Assembly (NCBI RefSeq): GCF_026168105.1
Contig: NZ_LBMW01000032.1
Coordinates: 1-64,000 of the forward strand
Length of the DNA stretch: 64,000 nucleotides
Direction: 5' to 3'
Source: Streptomyces hygroscopicus
Lineage (GTDB): Bacteria; Actinomycetota; Actinomycetes; Streptomycetales; Streptomycetaceae
In this document: positions 34,447 through 43,586 of the stretch, one piece after another
Position numbering within the stretch: position 1 is the stretch's first letter
Layout of the letters: every line of letters starts with the position of its first letter
Notes under the pieces: model-generated
The model's database searches: none
Told to the model about the DNA's origin: nothing
Seen by the model: the letters and a program-made list of their open reading frames with translations, nothing else
Translations under genes and position numbers: made by a program

Positions 34447-35682
34447 TCATCGCTTCTCCGCCTTCCCCCGTGAGGCCCTCGGGTCCTTGATGTCCTTCGG
34501 TACCGTCAGTTCCACTTCCGTGCCCTGCCCCGGGACCGAGATCAGCTCGGCCGTGCCGCCGAGGTCGCGCAGCCGGCCGCGGATCGACTGGGCCACCCCC
34601 AGCCGCCCCTCGCCCTCGGCCTGGGCGAGCCGCCCCTCCGGGATCCCGGGCCCGTCGTCCCGGACGGTCACGACGATCCCGTCCGGCTCGTCCTCGACCA
34701 GGATCCAGGCGCGGGCCCCGTCCCCGGCGTGCCTGCGGACGTTGTCCAGGGCGGCACCGACGGCGGCGGCGAGTTCCCGTGCGGCGGCCGGCGCGACCGG
34801 CACGGGAGCGCCGGGCCCGGAGAGCGTCACCCGGGCACCGGCGTACGGGGCGAGCAGGGAGCGCAGGTCGAGCGGGCCCTCCTCGGGGTCCGGCTCGTCG
34901 ACCGCGCGGACGACCGCGCCGAGCGTCGCGTCCCCCGACACCCGCGAGGGCGGCACCAGGCCGCCCGAGACCAGGGTGCGCAGCGCGACCTCTTGCTCAC
35001 CGGCGAGCCGGCCCAGCTGCGCGGCCTCCCCGCCGAGCGCGGAGCCGCGGCGCTGCACCATGGCGAGCACCTGGAGCACGCTGTCGTGGATGTCCCGGGC
35101 CAGCCGCTCCCGCTCCCGGGTCGCGGCCTCGATCTCCAGGGCGCGGGCGAGGGTGCGCTCGGAGGCACGGGCGACCTCGACGACGTACCCGATCGCGATG
35201 GAGGCGACCCAGACGAGGACCACGTTGTGGACGGTGTCACGGGCCGGGGCGCCGCGTTCGAACAGGTTCACAGCGGCGACCGTCGTGGAGGCGAAGCCCG
35301 CCCAGCGCCAGCCGCCCTTGATGGCGTACGCGAGGACGGATCCGGCGGTCCATATCGACGGCAGGGTGGGGCCGCCCGCGACGATCCGCTCGTGCGCGTC
35401 GGCGAGGAGGGTGAGCAGGATTCCGGTGAGCGCGAGGGTGAGGTCGACGGCCAGGAAGCGCTTGGTGCAGCTCGCCGCGTTCGCCACCTTGGGGAGGGTG
35501 GCCAGGGTCCATACGCACAGCACGGCGTAGTACGCGACGGCCACCCAAGGCCGGGCGAATCTGTCGTAGGCGGTCGCGAAGAGACCGATGGCGTACAGCA
35601 TCGTCAGCACGCGGTACGCGCTCAGCGCACGCCACAGCGGCTGCTCGACCGACATCCTGACGACCCGCTCGCGCTTGGCCAT
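34447..35682 (-). CDS. macS: Sensor histidine kinase (HisKA_3 type), MacS-like
   Basis: The 411-residue kinase has five or six transmembrane helices in residues 20-170. A dimerisation/phosphoacceptor helix follows with His199 (LARDIHDSVLQVLAMV), and then an HATPase domain with N (LDNVRRHA) and G1 (VRDDGPGIPEG) boxes. It has no large sensor loop, so the signal is probably sensed in the membrane. It lies 52 bases upstream of macR on the same strand and presumably phosphorylates it. Confidence 0.85.
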   Translation of the reverse strand: MAKRERVVRMSVEQPLWRALSAYRVLTMLYAIGLFATAYDRFARPWVAVAYYAVLCVWTLATLPKVANAASCTKRFLAVDLTLALTGILLTLLADAHERIVAGGPTLPSIWTAGSVLAYAIKGGWRWAGFASTTVAAVNLFERGAPARDTVHNVVLVWVASIAIGYVVEVARASERTLARALEIEAATRERERLARDIHDSVLQVLAMVQRRGSALGGEAAQLGRLAGEQEVALRTLVSGGLVPPSRVSGDATLGAVVRAVDEPDPEEGPLDLRSLLAPYAGARVTLSGPGAPVPVAPAAARELAAAVGAALDNVRRHAGDGARAWILVEDEPDGIVVTVRDDGPGIPEGRLAQAEGEGRLGVAQSIRGRLRDLGGTAELISVPGQGTEVELTVPKDIKDPRASRGKAEKR

Positions 35683-35739
35683 GTCCCCCCACCCCCCGAG
35701 CGTACGGACGGCGCCCTGGAAAGGCGCCGCTGCTGCTCG

Positions 35740-36507
35740 CTACTCGGCGTCCTTCGCCGCTGCCTTCTCCGCGTCCTTCTGCGCCTGTCCGGCTTCCTTC
35801 TGCGCCTGCTTCTCCGCCTTCGCCGCCTCCGCGATCTGCCGCTTGGCGGCGGTCGCGTACATGTCGACGTACTCCTGGCCGGAGAGCTTCATGATTTCGT
35901 ACATGACCTCGTCGGTCACTGCGCGCAACACGAAACGGTCGTGCTCCATGCCCTGGTAGCGGGTGAAGTCCAGCGGCTTGCCGATGCGGATGCCCGGACG
36001 CATCAGCTTGGGAATGATCTTCCCGGGCGGCTGGATCTTCTCGGTGTCGATCATGGCGACGGGGATGACGGGCGCACCGGTGGCCAGCGCCACGCGCGCG
36101 AGGCCGCCGGGCTTGCCCCGGTAGAGGCGGCCGTCGGGCGAGCGGGTCCCCTCCGGATAGATGCCGAACAGCTCACCGCGCTCGAGGACCTCGATACCGC
36201 TCTTGATGGCCGCCTCGCCGGCGCCGCGCGCACCCGAACGGTCCACGGGGAGCTGGCCGACGCCCTTGAAGAAGGCCGCGGTCAGCCGCCCCTTCACCCC
36301 GGGTGTCGTGAAGTACTCGGCCTTCGCGATGAAGGTCACCTTGCGGTCGAGGACCACGGGCAGGAAGAACGAGTCCGAGAAGGACAGATGATTGCTCGCC
36401 AGGATTGCGGGGCCCTCGGCGGGAACGTTCTCGAGGCCTTCCACCCACGGCCTGAAGGCGAGCTTCAGCGGCCCCCCGATGGATACCTTCATCGCGCCGT
36501 ACAACAA
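35740..36507 (-). CDS. plsC: 1-acyl-sn-glycerol-3-phosphate acyltransferase
   Basis: The 255-residue protein has the acyltransferase motifs H-x4-D (SNHLSFSD), FIAKAEYF, PVDRSG and YPEGTRS, then a charged Lys/Ala/Gln-rich C-terminal tail of about 40 residues. It acylates lysophosphatidate in phospholipid synthesis. The start is TTG 36507 (reading M-L-Y-G-A-M-K), seven bases after AGGAGG (36515-36520); the in-frame ATG at 36492 is too far from that site. It is divergent from the alpha/beta hydrolase gene. Confidence 0.85.
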   Translation of the reverse strand: MLYGAMKVSIGGPLKLAFRPWVEGLENVPAEGPAILASNHLSFSDSFFLPVVLDRKVTFIAKAEYFTTPGVKGRLTAAFFKGVGQLPVDRSGARGAGEAAIKSGIEVLERGELFGIYPEGTRSPDGRLYRGKPGGLARVALATGAPVIPVAMIDTEKIQPPGKIIPKLMRPGIRIGKPLDFTRYQGMEHDRFVLRAVTDEVMYEIMKLSGQEYVDMYATAAKRQIAEAAKAEKQAQKEAGQAQKDAEKAAAKDAE

Positions 36508-36655
36508 CCGAGTGCCTCCTGTGTCTGTCGAACAGACCTTAACCCGGCCCTTGGGCAAAGACCCCGACGACCCTGGTCGGTGTCAGTGCCGTCGCGTACG
36601 GTGAAGTACCTGCAATCGACGTGCCCAGCCCCTTTTCATGAACAGGAGACCGAAC

Positions 36656-37435
36656 GTGCCGGTCCTGCCTGGAGCCGAGCCGTACCGCCACGACGGCGGG
36701 GAGGTCGGCGTCCTCCTCTGTCACGGCTTCACCGGTTCCCCGCAGTCGCTGCGCCCCTGGGCGGAGTACCTCGCCGAGCGCGGCCTCACCGTCTCGCTGC
36801 CGCTGCTGCCCGGACACGGCACACGCTGGGAGGACATGCAGCTCACCGGCTGGGCGGACTGGTACGCGGAGGTGGACCGCGAGCTGCGCGTCCTGCGCGA
36901 GGGCTGCGCCCAGGTCTTCGTGGCCGGCCTGTCCATGGGCGGCGCCCTGGCCCTGCGGCTCGCCGCCAAGCACGGCGACGCGGTGAAGGGCGTCGTGGTC
37001 GTCAACCCGGCCAACAAGGTGCACGGCCTGTCCGCGTACGCCCTCCCGGTCGCCCGCCACCTCGTCCGTACGACGAACGGGATCGCCAGCGACATCGCCA
37101 AGGAGGGCAGCACGGAACTGGGATACGACAGGGTGCCGCTGCACGCGGCGCACTCCCTGCGGAACTTCTTCCGGCTGGTCGACGGCGAACTGCCGCAGGT
37201 CACCCAGCCGCTGCTGCTCCTGCGCAGCCCCCAGGACCATGTGGTGCCCCCGGCCGACTCGGCCCGGATCCTCAGCCGTGTCTCCTCCACGGATGTGACG
37301 GAGATCCTGCTGGAACAGAGTTACCACGTGGCGACGTTGGACCACGATGCGAACCGGATCTTCGAGGAGAGCCACACGTTCATCGGCCGGCTCGCGCCCA
37401 GTGTCGGCAAGGAAGGGACGGCCGCAGGTGGCTGA
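36656..37435 (+). CDS. Alpha/beta hydrolase (carboxylesterase/monoacylglycerol lipase-like)
   Basis: The 259-residue protein has the HGFTGSPQ oxyanion segment, nucleophile Ser in GLSMGGAL, acid Asp in SPQDHVVP and His in SYHVATLD, the pattern of bacterial carboxylesterase Est30-like enzymes. The substrate is unknown; the neighbouring plsC suggests a lipid. GTG 36656 (VPVLPGAEPY) follows AGGAGA at seven bases; ATG 36638 lies before that site. The next gene starts within its last codons. Confidence 0.85.
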   Translation: MPVLPGAEPYRHDGGEVGVLLCHGFTGSPQSLRPWAEYLAERGLTVSLPLLPGHGTRWEDMQLTGWADWYAEVDRELRVLREGCAQVFVAGLSMGGALALRLAAKHGDAVKGVVVVNPANKVHGLSAYALPVARHLVRTTNGIASDIAKEGSTELGYDRVPLHAAHSLRNFFRLVDGELPQVTQPLLLLRSPQDHVVPPADSARILSRVSSTDVTEILLEQSYHVATLDHDANRIFEESHTFIGRLAPSVGKEGTAAGG

Positions 37436-37997
37436 GCACGACTCCGACCGCGAGGACCGCGAGCCGGACGAGAAGGGCGTGCCGTTCGACGAGGAGGCCG
37501 CCTGGGCGGCGATCGTCGCGGGCTACGGCGCGGAGCCGCCGGACCCGCCGGGAAGCAAGCCGTTCAAGTCGGTCGAGGACCTGGCGCTTCCGGAGTTCGA
37601 GCCGAACGACGGCAAGGACGGCAAGGACGGCAGACCGAGGAGCGAGCCGGCCAAGCCGCTGGGCAGCTCGGTCTCCTTCGCGCCCGGGGTCGGCCCCCGT
37701 GACCACGCGGCTCCGGAGCCCTCCGAGGACGACTTCGACGAGGACGACGAGGGCCACTTCATCCCCCCGGAGCCCCCGCCGCTGCCCGCGACCGACACGA
37801 CGGCGAAGTTCGCCTGGCTCGGGGTGGTCGGCGGCCCGATCCTGATCCTCCTCGCCGTGCTGCTGGGCTGGGACATGACGTGGTGGCTCACCACGCTCGG
37901 CGTCGGGGGCTTCCTGGGCGGCTTCGTCACGCTGGTGGCCCGAATGAAGACGGACGACGAGGACGACGGCGATCCCGGGCGGGGCGCAGTGGTCTGA
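37428..37997 (+). CDS. Acidic membrane-anchored protein of unknown function
   Basis: The 189-residue protein is highly acidic (EDREPDEKG, SEDDFDEDDEGHF) with two C-terminal transmembrane helices at about 125-172 and a short acidic tail. Homologous streptomycete proteins exist but none is characterised. The GTG start overlaps the hydrolase stop by eight bases, with GGAAGGG upstream, so the pair is coupled. It converges with the nuclease-fold gene, six bases away. Confidence 0.75.
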   Translation: MAEHDSDREDREPDEKGVPFDEEAAWAAIVAGYGAEPPDPPGSKPFKSVEDLALPEFEPNDGKDGKDGRPRSEPAKPLGSSVSFAPGVGPRDHAAPEPSEDDFDEDDEGHFIPPEPPPLPATDTTAKFAWLGVVGGPILILLAVLLGWDMTWWLTTLGVGGFLGGFVTLVARMKTDDEDDGDPGRGAVV

Positions 37998-38003
37998 CCG
38001 GCG

Positions 38004-38759
38004 CTACGACGCGGGAACTCTGAGGGCGGCCAGCACCGGAAGGTGGTCCGTGGCCGCCCTCAGGTCGCTCCGGGTCACCCCGCGGTGGCCGAGCGGGACA
38101 CCGCAGCCGAGGACCTCGATGCCCCGGCTGGCGAAGATCGCGTCGATGCGCTGGTAGGGGTCGCCGGACTGCCAGGTGTACTCCGCTCCCCAGGGTGCGG
38201 TGGCCCAGCCGTCCTGGAGGGCACCGGCCAGGCGCTCGAAGGCGGGACCGTCCGGGCGTTCGTTGAGGTCGCCGCCCGCGACGGCGTACGGCACGTCCAT
38301 TCCGGCGAGCCGGTCGAGGAGCATGCCGCCCTGCTCGTACCGCTCGTCCCCCCGCAGACTCAGATGACAGCTGAGGACGCCGAACCGGGCGCGGCCGAAC
38401 CGCACGACCGCCGTCGCGAAGCCCCGCCGGTGCTGTCCCGGGGTCAAGGGCAGCAGCACGTCCTCGGTGCGCTCGACCGTGGCACGCAACGAGCACAGCA
38501 GGGCCGGGCCGGCGGCCGTGGCGCCACCCGAGAGGACCACCAGACCGGAGGCCGCCGCGAGCCGGGCGAGCTTCTTGCGCCAGCGGAAGAAGCGGGGGGC
38601 CTCCTGCACGAGCACCAGGTCCGGCGCGCAGGCACGGATCACCCGGGCGAGCGCGTCGGTGTCGTCACGCATCGAGCGGATGTTGTAGCCGAGGACCCGG
38701 ATGACGGCCGAACCGTCGGATTCCGTCCGGGAGTTGGGCAGCGTGATGGTCGTCGCCAT
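38004..38759 (-). CDS. Endonuclease/exonuclease/phosphatase family protein
   Basis: The 251-residue protein has the EEP-fold motifs RVLGYNIRSM, LVQEAP (metal Glu), LSCHLS, GGDLNERPDG, RIDAIF and TDHLPVLA (catalytic Asp-His). Substrates of such proteins range from DNA to phospholipid head groups, and nothing here decides. ATG 38759 (MATTITL) lies seven bases after TATCTT, so a leaderless mRNA is likely. Confidence 0.82.
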   Translation of the reverse strand: MATTITLPNSRTESDGSAVIRVLGYNIRSMRDDTDALARVIRACAPDLVLVQEAPRFFRWRKKLARLAAASGLVVLSGGATAAGPALLCSLRATVERTEDVLLPLTPGQHRRGFATAVVRFGRARFGVLSCHLSLRGDERYEQGGMLLDRLAGMDVPYAVAGGDLNERPDGPAFERLAGALQDGWATAPWGAEYTWQSGDPYQRIDAIFASRGIEVLGCGVPLGHRGVTRSDLRAATDHLPVLAALRVPAS

Positions 38760-38819
38760 GCGGATCAAGATACGCCGGGGCGTCCGGTGCGCCCCGCGCC
38801 GCCTGCGCCGGACACGGCG

Positions 38820-38854
38820 GCGCCCGCCGTCCCGGTTCGGGATACGGCGGGCGC
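38820..38854 (-). terminator. Terminator of glkA
   Basis: GCGCCCGCCGTCCC (38820-38833) pairs with 38839-38854 with a two-base bulge, around a short loop, 23 bases past the glkA stop. Confidence 0.65.
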
Positions 38855-38876
38855 TTCCGTGCGACGAAGGGGGCGA

Positions 38877-39830
38877 TCACATGATCGGGTCGGGCTCCCG
38901 GGCCAGGTCCGCGGCACCGACCAGGCCCGCCTTGTTGCCCAGCTGGGCGGCGATGACATCGGCGACCGGGCGCCAGTTGCCGCCCACCAGCCAGCGCTTG
39001 TACGACTTGCGGATCGGGTCGAGGACCAGCTCGCCCTCGTCCGACAGCCCGCCGCCGACGATGAAGGCGGAGGGGTCGAAGAGCGAGGCGAGGTCGGCGA
39101 GGCCGGCGCCGGCCCAGCGGGCGAGTTCACGGTAGGAGTCGACGGCCACCGGGTCGCCCTGGCGGGCCGCCATGGAGATGTGCTTTCCCTCGATGCCCTC
39201 GGGGGTGCCGTCGCCGAGCGAGAGCAGGACCTCGGCGTTCTCGGGGGTGGCGTTGGCGCGCTGCTTGGCGTACCGGACGAGGGCGCGGCCGGAGGCGTAC
39301 TGCTCCCAGCAGCCCTGTGAGCCGCAGCCGCACAGCAGCCCGTCCGGCACCATCCGGATGTGGCCGAACTCGGCGGCCACGCCGAAGTGGCCGCGACGGA
39401 GCTTGTTGCCGATGATGATCCCGCCGCCGAGGCCGGTGCCGAGCGTGATGCAGATGACGTTGCGGTGGCCCTTGCCCGCACCGAACTTGTACTCGCCCCA
39501 TGCGGCAGCGTTCGCGTCGTTCTCGACGACCACCGGGAGGCCCACACGGGCCTCGACCTTCTCCTTCAGCGGCTCCTGGCGCCAGTCGATGTTCGGCGCG
39601 AAGTAGACCGTGGAGCGCTGGCGGTTGACGTATCCGGCGGCGCCGATCCCGACGCCGACGATCTCATGCCCGGCACGAGCGCCCTCGACGGCTGCGGCAA
39701 TGGCGTCCACGATGGCCTCGGGCGTGCCCGGAGTCGGCACCGTGTGGATCGACAGGATGTTGCCTTCCTCGTCGACCACACCGGCCGCAATCTTCGTGCC
39801 ACCGATGTCGACGCCGATGGTGAGTCCCAT
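38877..39830 (-). CDS. glkA: ROK-family glucokinase
   Basis: The 317-residue protein has the ATP motif VDIGGTKIAAG, the sugar-binding ENDANAAAWGE, LGTGLGGG, EFGHIRM and the zinc motif CGCGSQGCWEQ of the ROK family. In Streptomyces GlkA phosphorylates glucose and is needed for glucose repression. It lies 171 bases downstream of the DUF5304 gene on the same strand, an arrangement conserved with SCO2126/SCO2127. Confidence 0.95.
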   Translation of the reverse strand: MGLTIGVDIGGTKIAAGVVDEEGNILSIHTVPTPGTPEAIVDAIAAAVEGARAGHEIVGVGIGAAGYVNRQRSTVYFAPNIDWRQEPLKEKVEARVGLPVVVENDANAAAWGEYKFGAGKGHRNVICITLGTGLGGGIIIGNKLRRGHFGVAAEFGHIRMVPDGLLCGCGSQGCWEQYASGRALVRYAKQRANATPENAEVLLSLGDGTPEGIEGKHISMAARQGDPVAVDSYRELARWAGAGLADLASLFDPSAFIVGGGLSDEGELVLDPIRKSYKRWLVGGNWRPVADVIAAQLGNKAGLVGAADLAREPDPIM

Positions 39831-40001
39831 GAATCCCTCAGTTTCGGTCGAGCCCCGCTACGGCCAACCGTACCCGAGGGAACTCGGGGGCGTCGGGCGC
39901 CTCCCTGAGGCACCGGGAGGCCCGGCACCCCGCTCCCCGGCCCAGGCGCCGCCCGGCGATTCCCGCCGCGCGCTGACCGGACGCGAATCGTCGGACCCGG
40001 C

Positions 40002-40520
40002 CTAGTCGAGGTCGATGTGCTCGCCCGGTCCCTGCTCTCCGTCCTCCCGGCGGGGGTCGCTCTCCCCGAAAGTACGGTTCGTCCAGCGCTTCTCCTGGGC
40101 CTCGACGGCGGACCGGTAGGCCGCGAGCAGCTCGGAGCCGGCTGCGGCGAGGTGGTCGAAGACCTCCGGATTGCGCTCGATGACCGGTTCCACGGCTGCC
40201 TTGGCCTGCTGCACCACCTGCTGCACCATCTGCTGGGCAGCGCCCGAGGCCGCGGCGCCGAAGAGCGGCGTCTGCAGGCCGGACAGTTTGTCCGCGACGG
40301 CGTCGACCAGCTTTCGCAGCTCCTCGGCGGCCGAGCCGGGCTGGGCACCGTACTGGGCGCGGCGGCGGGCCTTCTCCGCGGCGAGGTCCTCGGCGCATGC
40401 CTTGGCCCAGGCGTCGGCATCGGTCGCCCGCTCCCCCGGGTTCCCGGCTTCGCTCGCACGGAAGGCACCCCTGCTGGCCTCCTCCTGAGCGGCGTCGGAT
40501 GTGGGGCGCTCTTCGCTCAT
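40002..40520 (-). CDS. DUF5304 protein (SCO2127-like), upstream of glkA
   Basis: The 172-residue soluble protein is mostly helical and charged, with a central amphipathic stretch (AAQQMVQQVVQQAKAAVEPV) and an acidic C-terminus. It matches the family placed upstream of glucokinase in Streptomyces. The S. coelicolor member, SCO2127, has been implicated in glucose transport and carbon catabolite repression; that comes from literature memory, not from this sequence. No catalytic motif is visible. Confidence 0.75.
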   Translation of the reverse strand: MSEERPTSDAAQEEASRGAFRASEAGNPGERATDADAWAKACAEDLAAEKARRRAQYGAQPGSAAEELRKLVDAVADKLSGLQTPLFGAAASGAAQQMVQQVVQQAKAAVEPVIERNPEVFDHLAAAGSELLAAYRSAVEAQEKRWTNRTFGESDPRREDGEQGPGEHIDLD

Positions 40521-40616
40521 GGCGGACTCCTGACTGCGGTTCGTACTGTCGACGTTACCCGAACGGGGGTACGCGATTCACCGGGTACCGGGGCTGGTCC
40601 GGGGGCGGGGTCCCGG

Positions 40617-41786
40617 TCACATCCGGCGCGGCCACTGCTCGGGGTCCGGTGCGAAGCGGATGCGCAGCTCGCCCTCGCGCAGTGCGGCGCCGGCCACTGT
40701 GCAGCGGCGCAGGGCCGACGGAAGCGGAACGATCCGGCGGAACGGTCCCACGGTGATGACCAGCTCGTCGCCGCGGCGGACGAGGTCCAGTTCGTCGCGT
40801 ATCGCGCCGGGCAGCGGGATGTGCCACACGAGCACGCCGTCCTCGGCGATCCGGTCGGTCAGGGGCCACTCGACCGGGGTGGGCCGCGGGTTGACGGCGG
40901 GGGTGGCGAGCGCGGCGAGGTCGTCGGTGCCACGGGGATCACGGCCGAAGTGCAGGACTCCGTGGACGGCATATGTCTCCTGCCACTCCTCCAGGGCCTT
41001 GCGCTGCTGGGCGGCGAGGCCGGCCAGCCAGGTGTCCTGGCCGGAGTCGGGCAGGAGGCGGTTCGCGACCAGGGTCTCGGGGCGCAGCGCGCGCAGGGCG
41101 AACCCGGTGACGGCGGTGCGGACGGCGTCGGCACCGGCGGGCGACGGCTCGGCGACCAGCCACACGCTGGTTGCGCGGTCGGCGACGACGGCCTCGACGG
41201 CGGCCAGTTCGACGTCCCAGCGGGCGGCGGCCTCGTACAGCCACTCGGCGGGCATCGGGACGCCCGCGAGCCGGCCGAGGACGGGGCGCAGGGCGCGGGC
41301 GGCCTGCCGTTCCGGCGGGAGCAGCCGGCGCAGATAGCGGCGGAGCTCCTCGGGCAGGGCGAGAAGAGTGAGGGCCCCCGGGACCGCGGGCAGGTCGACG
41401 ACGAGGAGGTCGTACGACTCCGAGAGCGCCGCGTCGCGCAGGGCGCGCAGGAGGGCGAGCTCCTCGGCGCCGGGCAGGGGGGTGACCTCCTCGGCGTCCA
41501 GCCGGGAGGCGCCGAGGAGGTCGAGCGCGCCGGCCGCGCGGTCCTGGAAGGCGACGAGGTCCTCCCGGAAGCGGGTGGCCGCGTCCGGGCGCCAGGCGGT
41601 GACGCCCGGCGCGGCCTCGACGGGGTCGGCGCCCGTGGGAACGCCGAGTGCGGCACCGAGGGTGTCCGTGCGGTCGGCGCCGAGCAGAAGGGTGCGGGCG
41701 CCCTGACGGGCGGCTGCCAGCGCCGTGGCGGCGGCGACGGTGGTCCGGCCGGAGCCGCCGATGCCGGTGATCAGGATGGTGCGCAT
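40617..41786 (-). CDS. ArsA/GET3-like P-loop ATPase with Arg in the Walker A
   Basis: The 389-residue protein begins MRTILITGIGGSGRTTVAAATALAA, a deviant-type P-loop of the ArsA/MinD class in which the usual GKT is GRT. It then has DLLVVDLPAVPGAL (Walker B/switch) and a C-terminal beta domain resembling ArsA-HSP20 folds. Arsenic export is not supported: no ars genes or Cys triad are present. A second typical deviant-motif Lys is also absent. ATG 41786 lies eight bases after TAGCGT, so it is probably leaderless. Confidence 0.75.
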   Translation of the reverse strand: MRTILITGIGGSGRTTVAAATALAAARQGARTLLLGADRTDTLGAALGVPTGADPVEAAPGVTAWRPDAATRFREDLVAFQDRAAGALDLLGASRLDAEEVTPLPGAEELALLRALRDAALSESYDLLVVDLPAVPGALTLLALPEELRRYLRRLLPPERQAARALRPVLGRLAGVPMPAEWLYEAAARWDVELAAVEAVVADRATSVWLVAEPSPAGADAVRTAVTGFALRALRPETLVANRLLPDSGQDTWLAGLAAQQRKALEEWQETYAVHGVLHFGRDPRGTDDLAALATPAVNPRPTPVEWPLTDRIAEDGVLVWHIPLPGAIRDELDLVRRGDELVITVGPFRRIVPLPSALRRCTVAGAALREGELRIRFAPDPEQWPRRM

Positions 41787-41908
41787 GAGGATGAACGCTA
41801 CCGGGGCCCTCTCGGCGGGCTGCGCAGGACGTCCTCGGGCCCGGGGTTCCCGCCGCCCGGGAGCGCGGCACCGCCTGGGGCGGCACCCGCGCCCCGCCGC
41901 CCTATGCC

Positions 41909-42352
41909 CTACTCCTCCCCCGACTCCACCCTCTTCTTCAGCCCCGCGAGTGCCCGGTCGATGATGACCTTCTCCGCCTTGCGCTTGATCATGCCGAGCA
42001 TCGGGATCTTGACGTCCACCGTCAGCCGGTACGTCACCTCGGTGCCGCCCGAGCCTGCCGGCTTCAGGAGGTACGAGCCGTCCAGGGAGCGGAGCATCTG
42101 GGACTTGACCAGGGTCCACGAGACCTCGCTGTCCCCGGTCCAGGTGTACGCCAGGGTCTGGTCGTCCTTGATCGCGCCCGCGTCCATGACCAGTCGTACC
42201 TGCTCGGCTCGGCCCCGCGGGTCCGTCGCGAGGACCTCCGCCTCCTTCACCTCGCCCGTCCAGTCCGGGTAGCGCGCGAAGTCGGCGATCACCCGCATGA
42301 CGTCGGCCGGTGCCGCCTCGATCGTGATGCTCGAGCTGGTGTGTTCCGCCAT
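41909..42352 (-). CDS. SRPBCC (polyketide cyclase/START-like) protein
   Basis: The 147-residue protein has the START-like pattern SSSITIEAAPADVMRVIADFARYPDWTGEVKEAEVL and ends in a helix (KVIIDRALAGLKKRVES). It would form a hydrophobic ligand cavity. Such stand-alone proteins occur next to ArsA-like ATPases in actinobacteria, as here (122-base gap). GGAGGAG precedes ATG 42352 by eight bases. The ligand is unknown. Confidence 0.82.
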   Translation of the reverse strand: MAEHTSSSITIEAAPADVMRVIADFARYPDWTGEVKEAEVLATDPRGRAEQVRLVMDAGAIKDDQTLAYTWTGDSEVSWTLVKSQMLRSLDGSYLLKPAGSGGTEVTYRLTVDVKIPMLGMIKRKAEKVIIDRALAGLKKRVESGEE

Positions 42353-42482
42353 CGCCGTGGCTCCTCCAGATGCGGTCCGGTGAGGGAGGGTGGTGCGCAC
42401 GTGCGCACGTGTGTGCAGCGTGAAGGCTACCGCGCACGCGCTGTACCGGTACCACCCCACCTGCGGTTCGGCCACCGGCCGC

Positions 42483-43280
42483 TCACCACTGGAGAGTCCA
42501 CGGTCTCCCGCTGCCCGCGAAGTGCCCGACATTGACGCATTCCGTCGCCCCGATCCGCATCCGGCGCACCAGCGGCTGGTGGACGTGGCCGAACAAGGAG
42601 TACCGCGGCCTCGTACGGCGGATCGCGTCCAGCAGGGCCCGGCTGCCGCGCTCGAAGCGGCGCGCCACCGTGTCGTACACCAGCTCGGGCACGTCCGGTG
42701 GGATGTGGGTGCACAGCACGTCCACGTCCCCCACCGCCTCGATCTTCGCCGCGTACTCCTCGTCGCTGATCTCGTACGGGGTCCGCATGGGCGTGCGCAG
42801 GCCCCCGCCGACGAAGCCGAAGGTCCAGCCGCCGATCTCCACCCGCTCGCCGTCGAGGACCGTGGTTCCCGGTCCCGCGTACTCCGACCACAGAGTCGGT
42901 ATGTCGACATTGCCGTAGGTCGCGTACGTGGGTGTCGGGAACGCGGCGAACAGCTCGGCGTACTGCCGGCGCACCGCCTTCTCGATGGCCGAGGCGCGGT
43001 CCGTGGCCACACCGGCCCACAGTTCGGCGCCGAACGCGCGGGCCTCCTCGAAGCGGCGTGCGGTGCGCAGCTCCACCAGCCGGTCGGCGTTCTCCCGGCC
43101 GAACAGGTCCGGGAAGATCCCGCGCGAATGGTCGGCGTAGTCGAGGAATAGCACCAGGTCACCCAGGCAGATCAGAGCGTCCGCGCCGTCGCCCGCCCTC
43201 GCCAGGTCCCGCACGTTGCCGTGCACATCGCTGACCACATGAACGCGCGTCCTCGCGTTACCGACCGGTGTTGGTGCCAT
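42483..43280 (-). CDS. Calcineurin-like metallophosphoesterase
   Basis: The 265-residue protein has the metallophosphoesterase signature SDVHGN, GDLVLFLDYADH, YGNVDIP (GNxD-like), THIPPDVP and GHVHQP, enough for the two-metal site. The substrate is unknown. ATG 43280 (MAPTPV) was preferred to TTG 43289; TACGCT ends eight bases upstream, suggesting a leaderless mRNA. It is divergent from the acyl-CoA ligase gene. Confidence 0.85.
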   Translation of the reverse strand: MAPTPVGNARTRVHVVSDVHGNVRDLARAGDGADALICLGDLVLFLDYADHSRGIFPDLFGRENADRLVELRTARRFEEARAFGAELWAGVATDRASAIEKAVRRQYAELFAAFPTPTYATYGNVDIPTLWSEYAGPGTTVLDGERVEIGGWTFGFVGGGLRTPMRTPYEISDEEYAAKIEAVGDVDVLCTHIPPDVPELVYDTVARRFERGSRALLDAIRRTRPRYSLFGHVHQPLVRRMRIGATECVNVGHFAGSGRPWTLQW

Positions 43281-43586
43281 GACGATCAAGCGTAGGCGTG
43301 TGGGGCAAACGTGAACAGTGGCGGCCGGACCTGCGGTTACTGGCCAGTCCAGAAACGCGTGGACTACTGTGCGCGCAGGAACGCCAACACGTGTGACGCA
43401 CGGAACATCTCGTCGGGACCCCCTGTCGGAAAAGCCATACCGGCGGGTAACGTCCGGGCAGTCCAGTCGTGCTCAGGGTTTCAACCAACTTCTGTTGCAG
43501 GAACCCTGCGCACTAGCCCGAGCCTTGGACCGCACCGTCGCAGCACACAGAGTCGTGGCGTCGGCGCCCTATGAGGAGCAGCAGTC
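43281..43586. other. Divergent intergenic region upstream of the acyl-CoA ligase
   Basis: About 300 bases hold the two divergent promoters, which I could not place with confidence, and a 10-bp palindrome ACTGGCCAGT at 43339-43348. No coding potential or RNA element was recognised. Confidence 0.35.

Noticed and set aside
40617..41786. Arsenite export ATPase
   Set aside because: No ArsB, ArsC or ArsR genes nearby and no Cys triad for metalloid binding.
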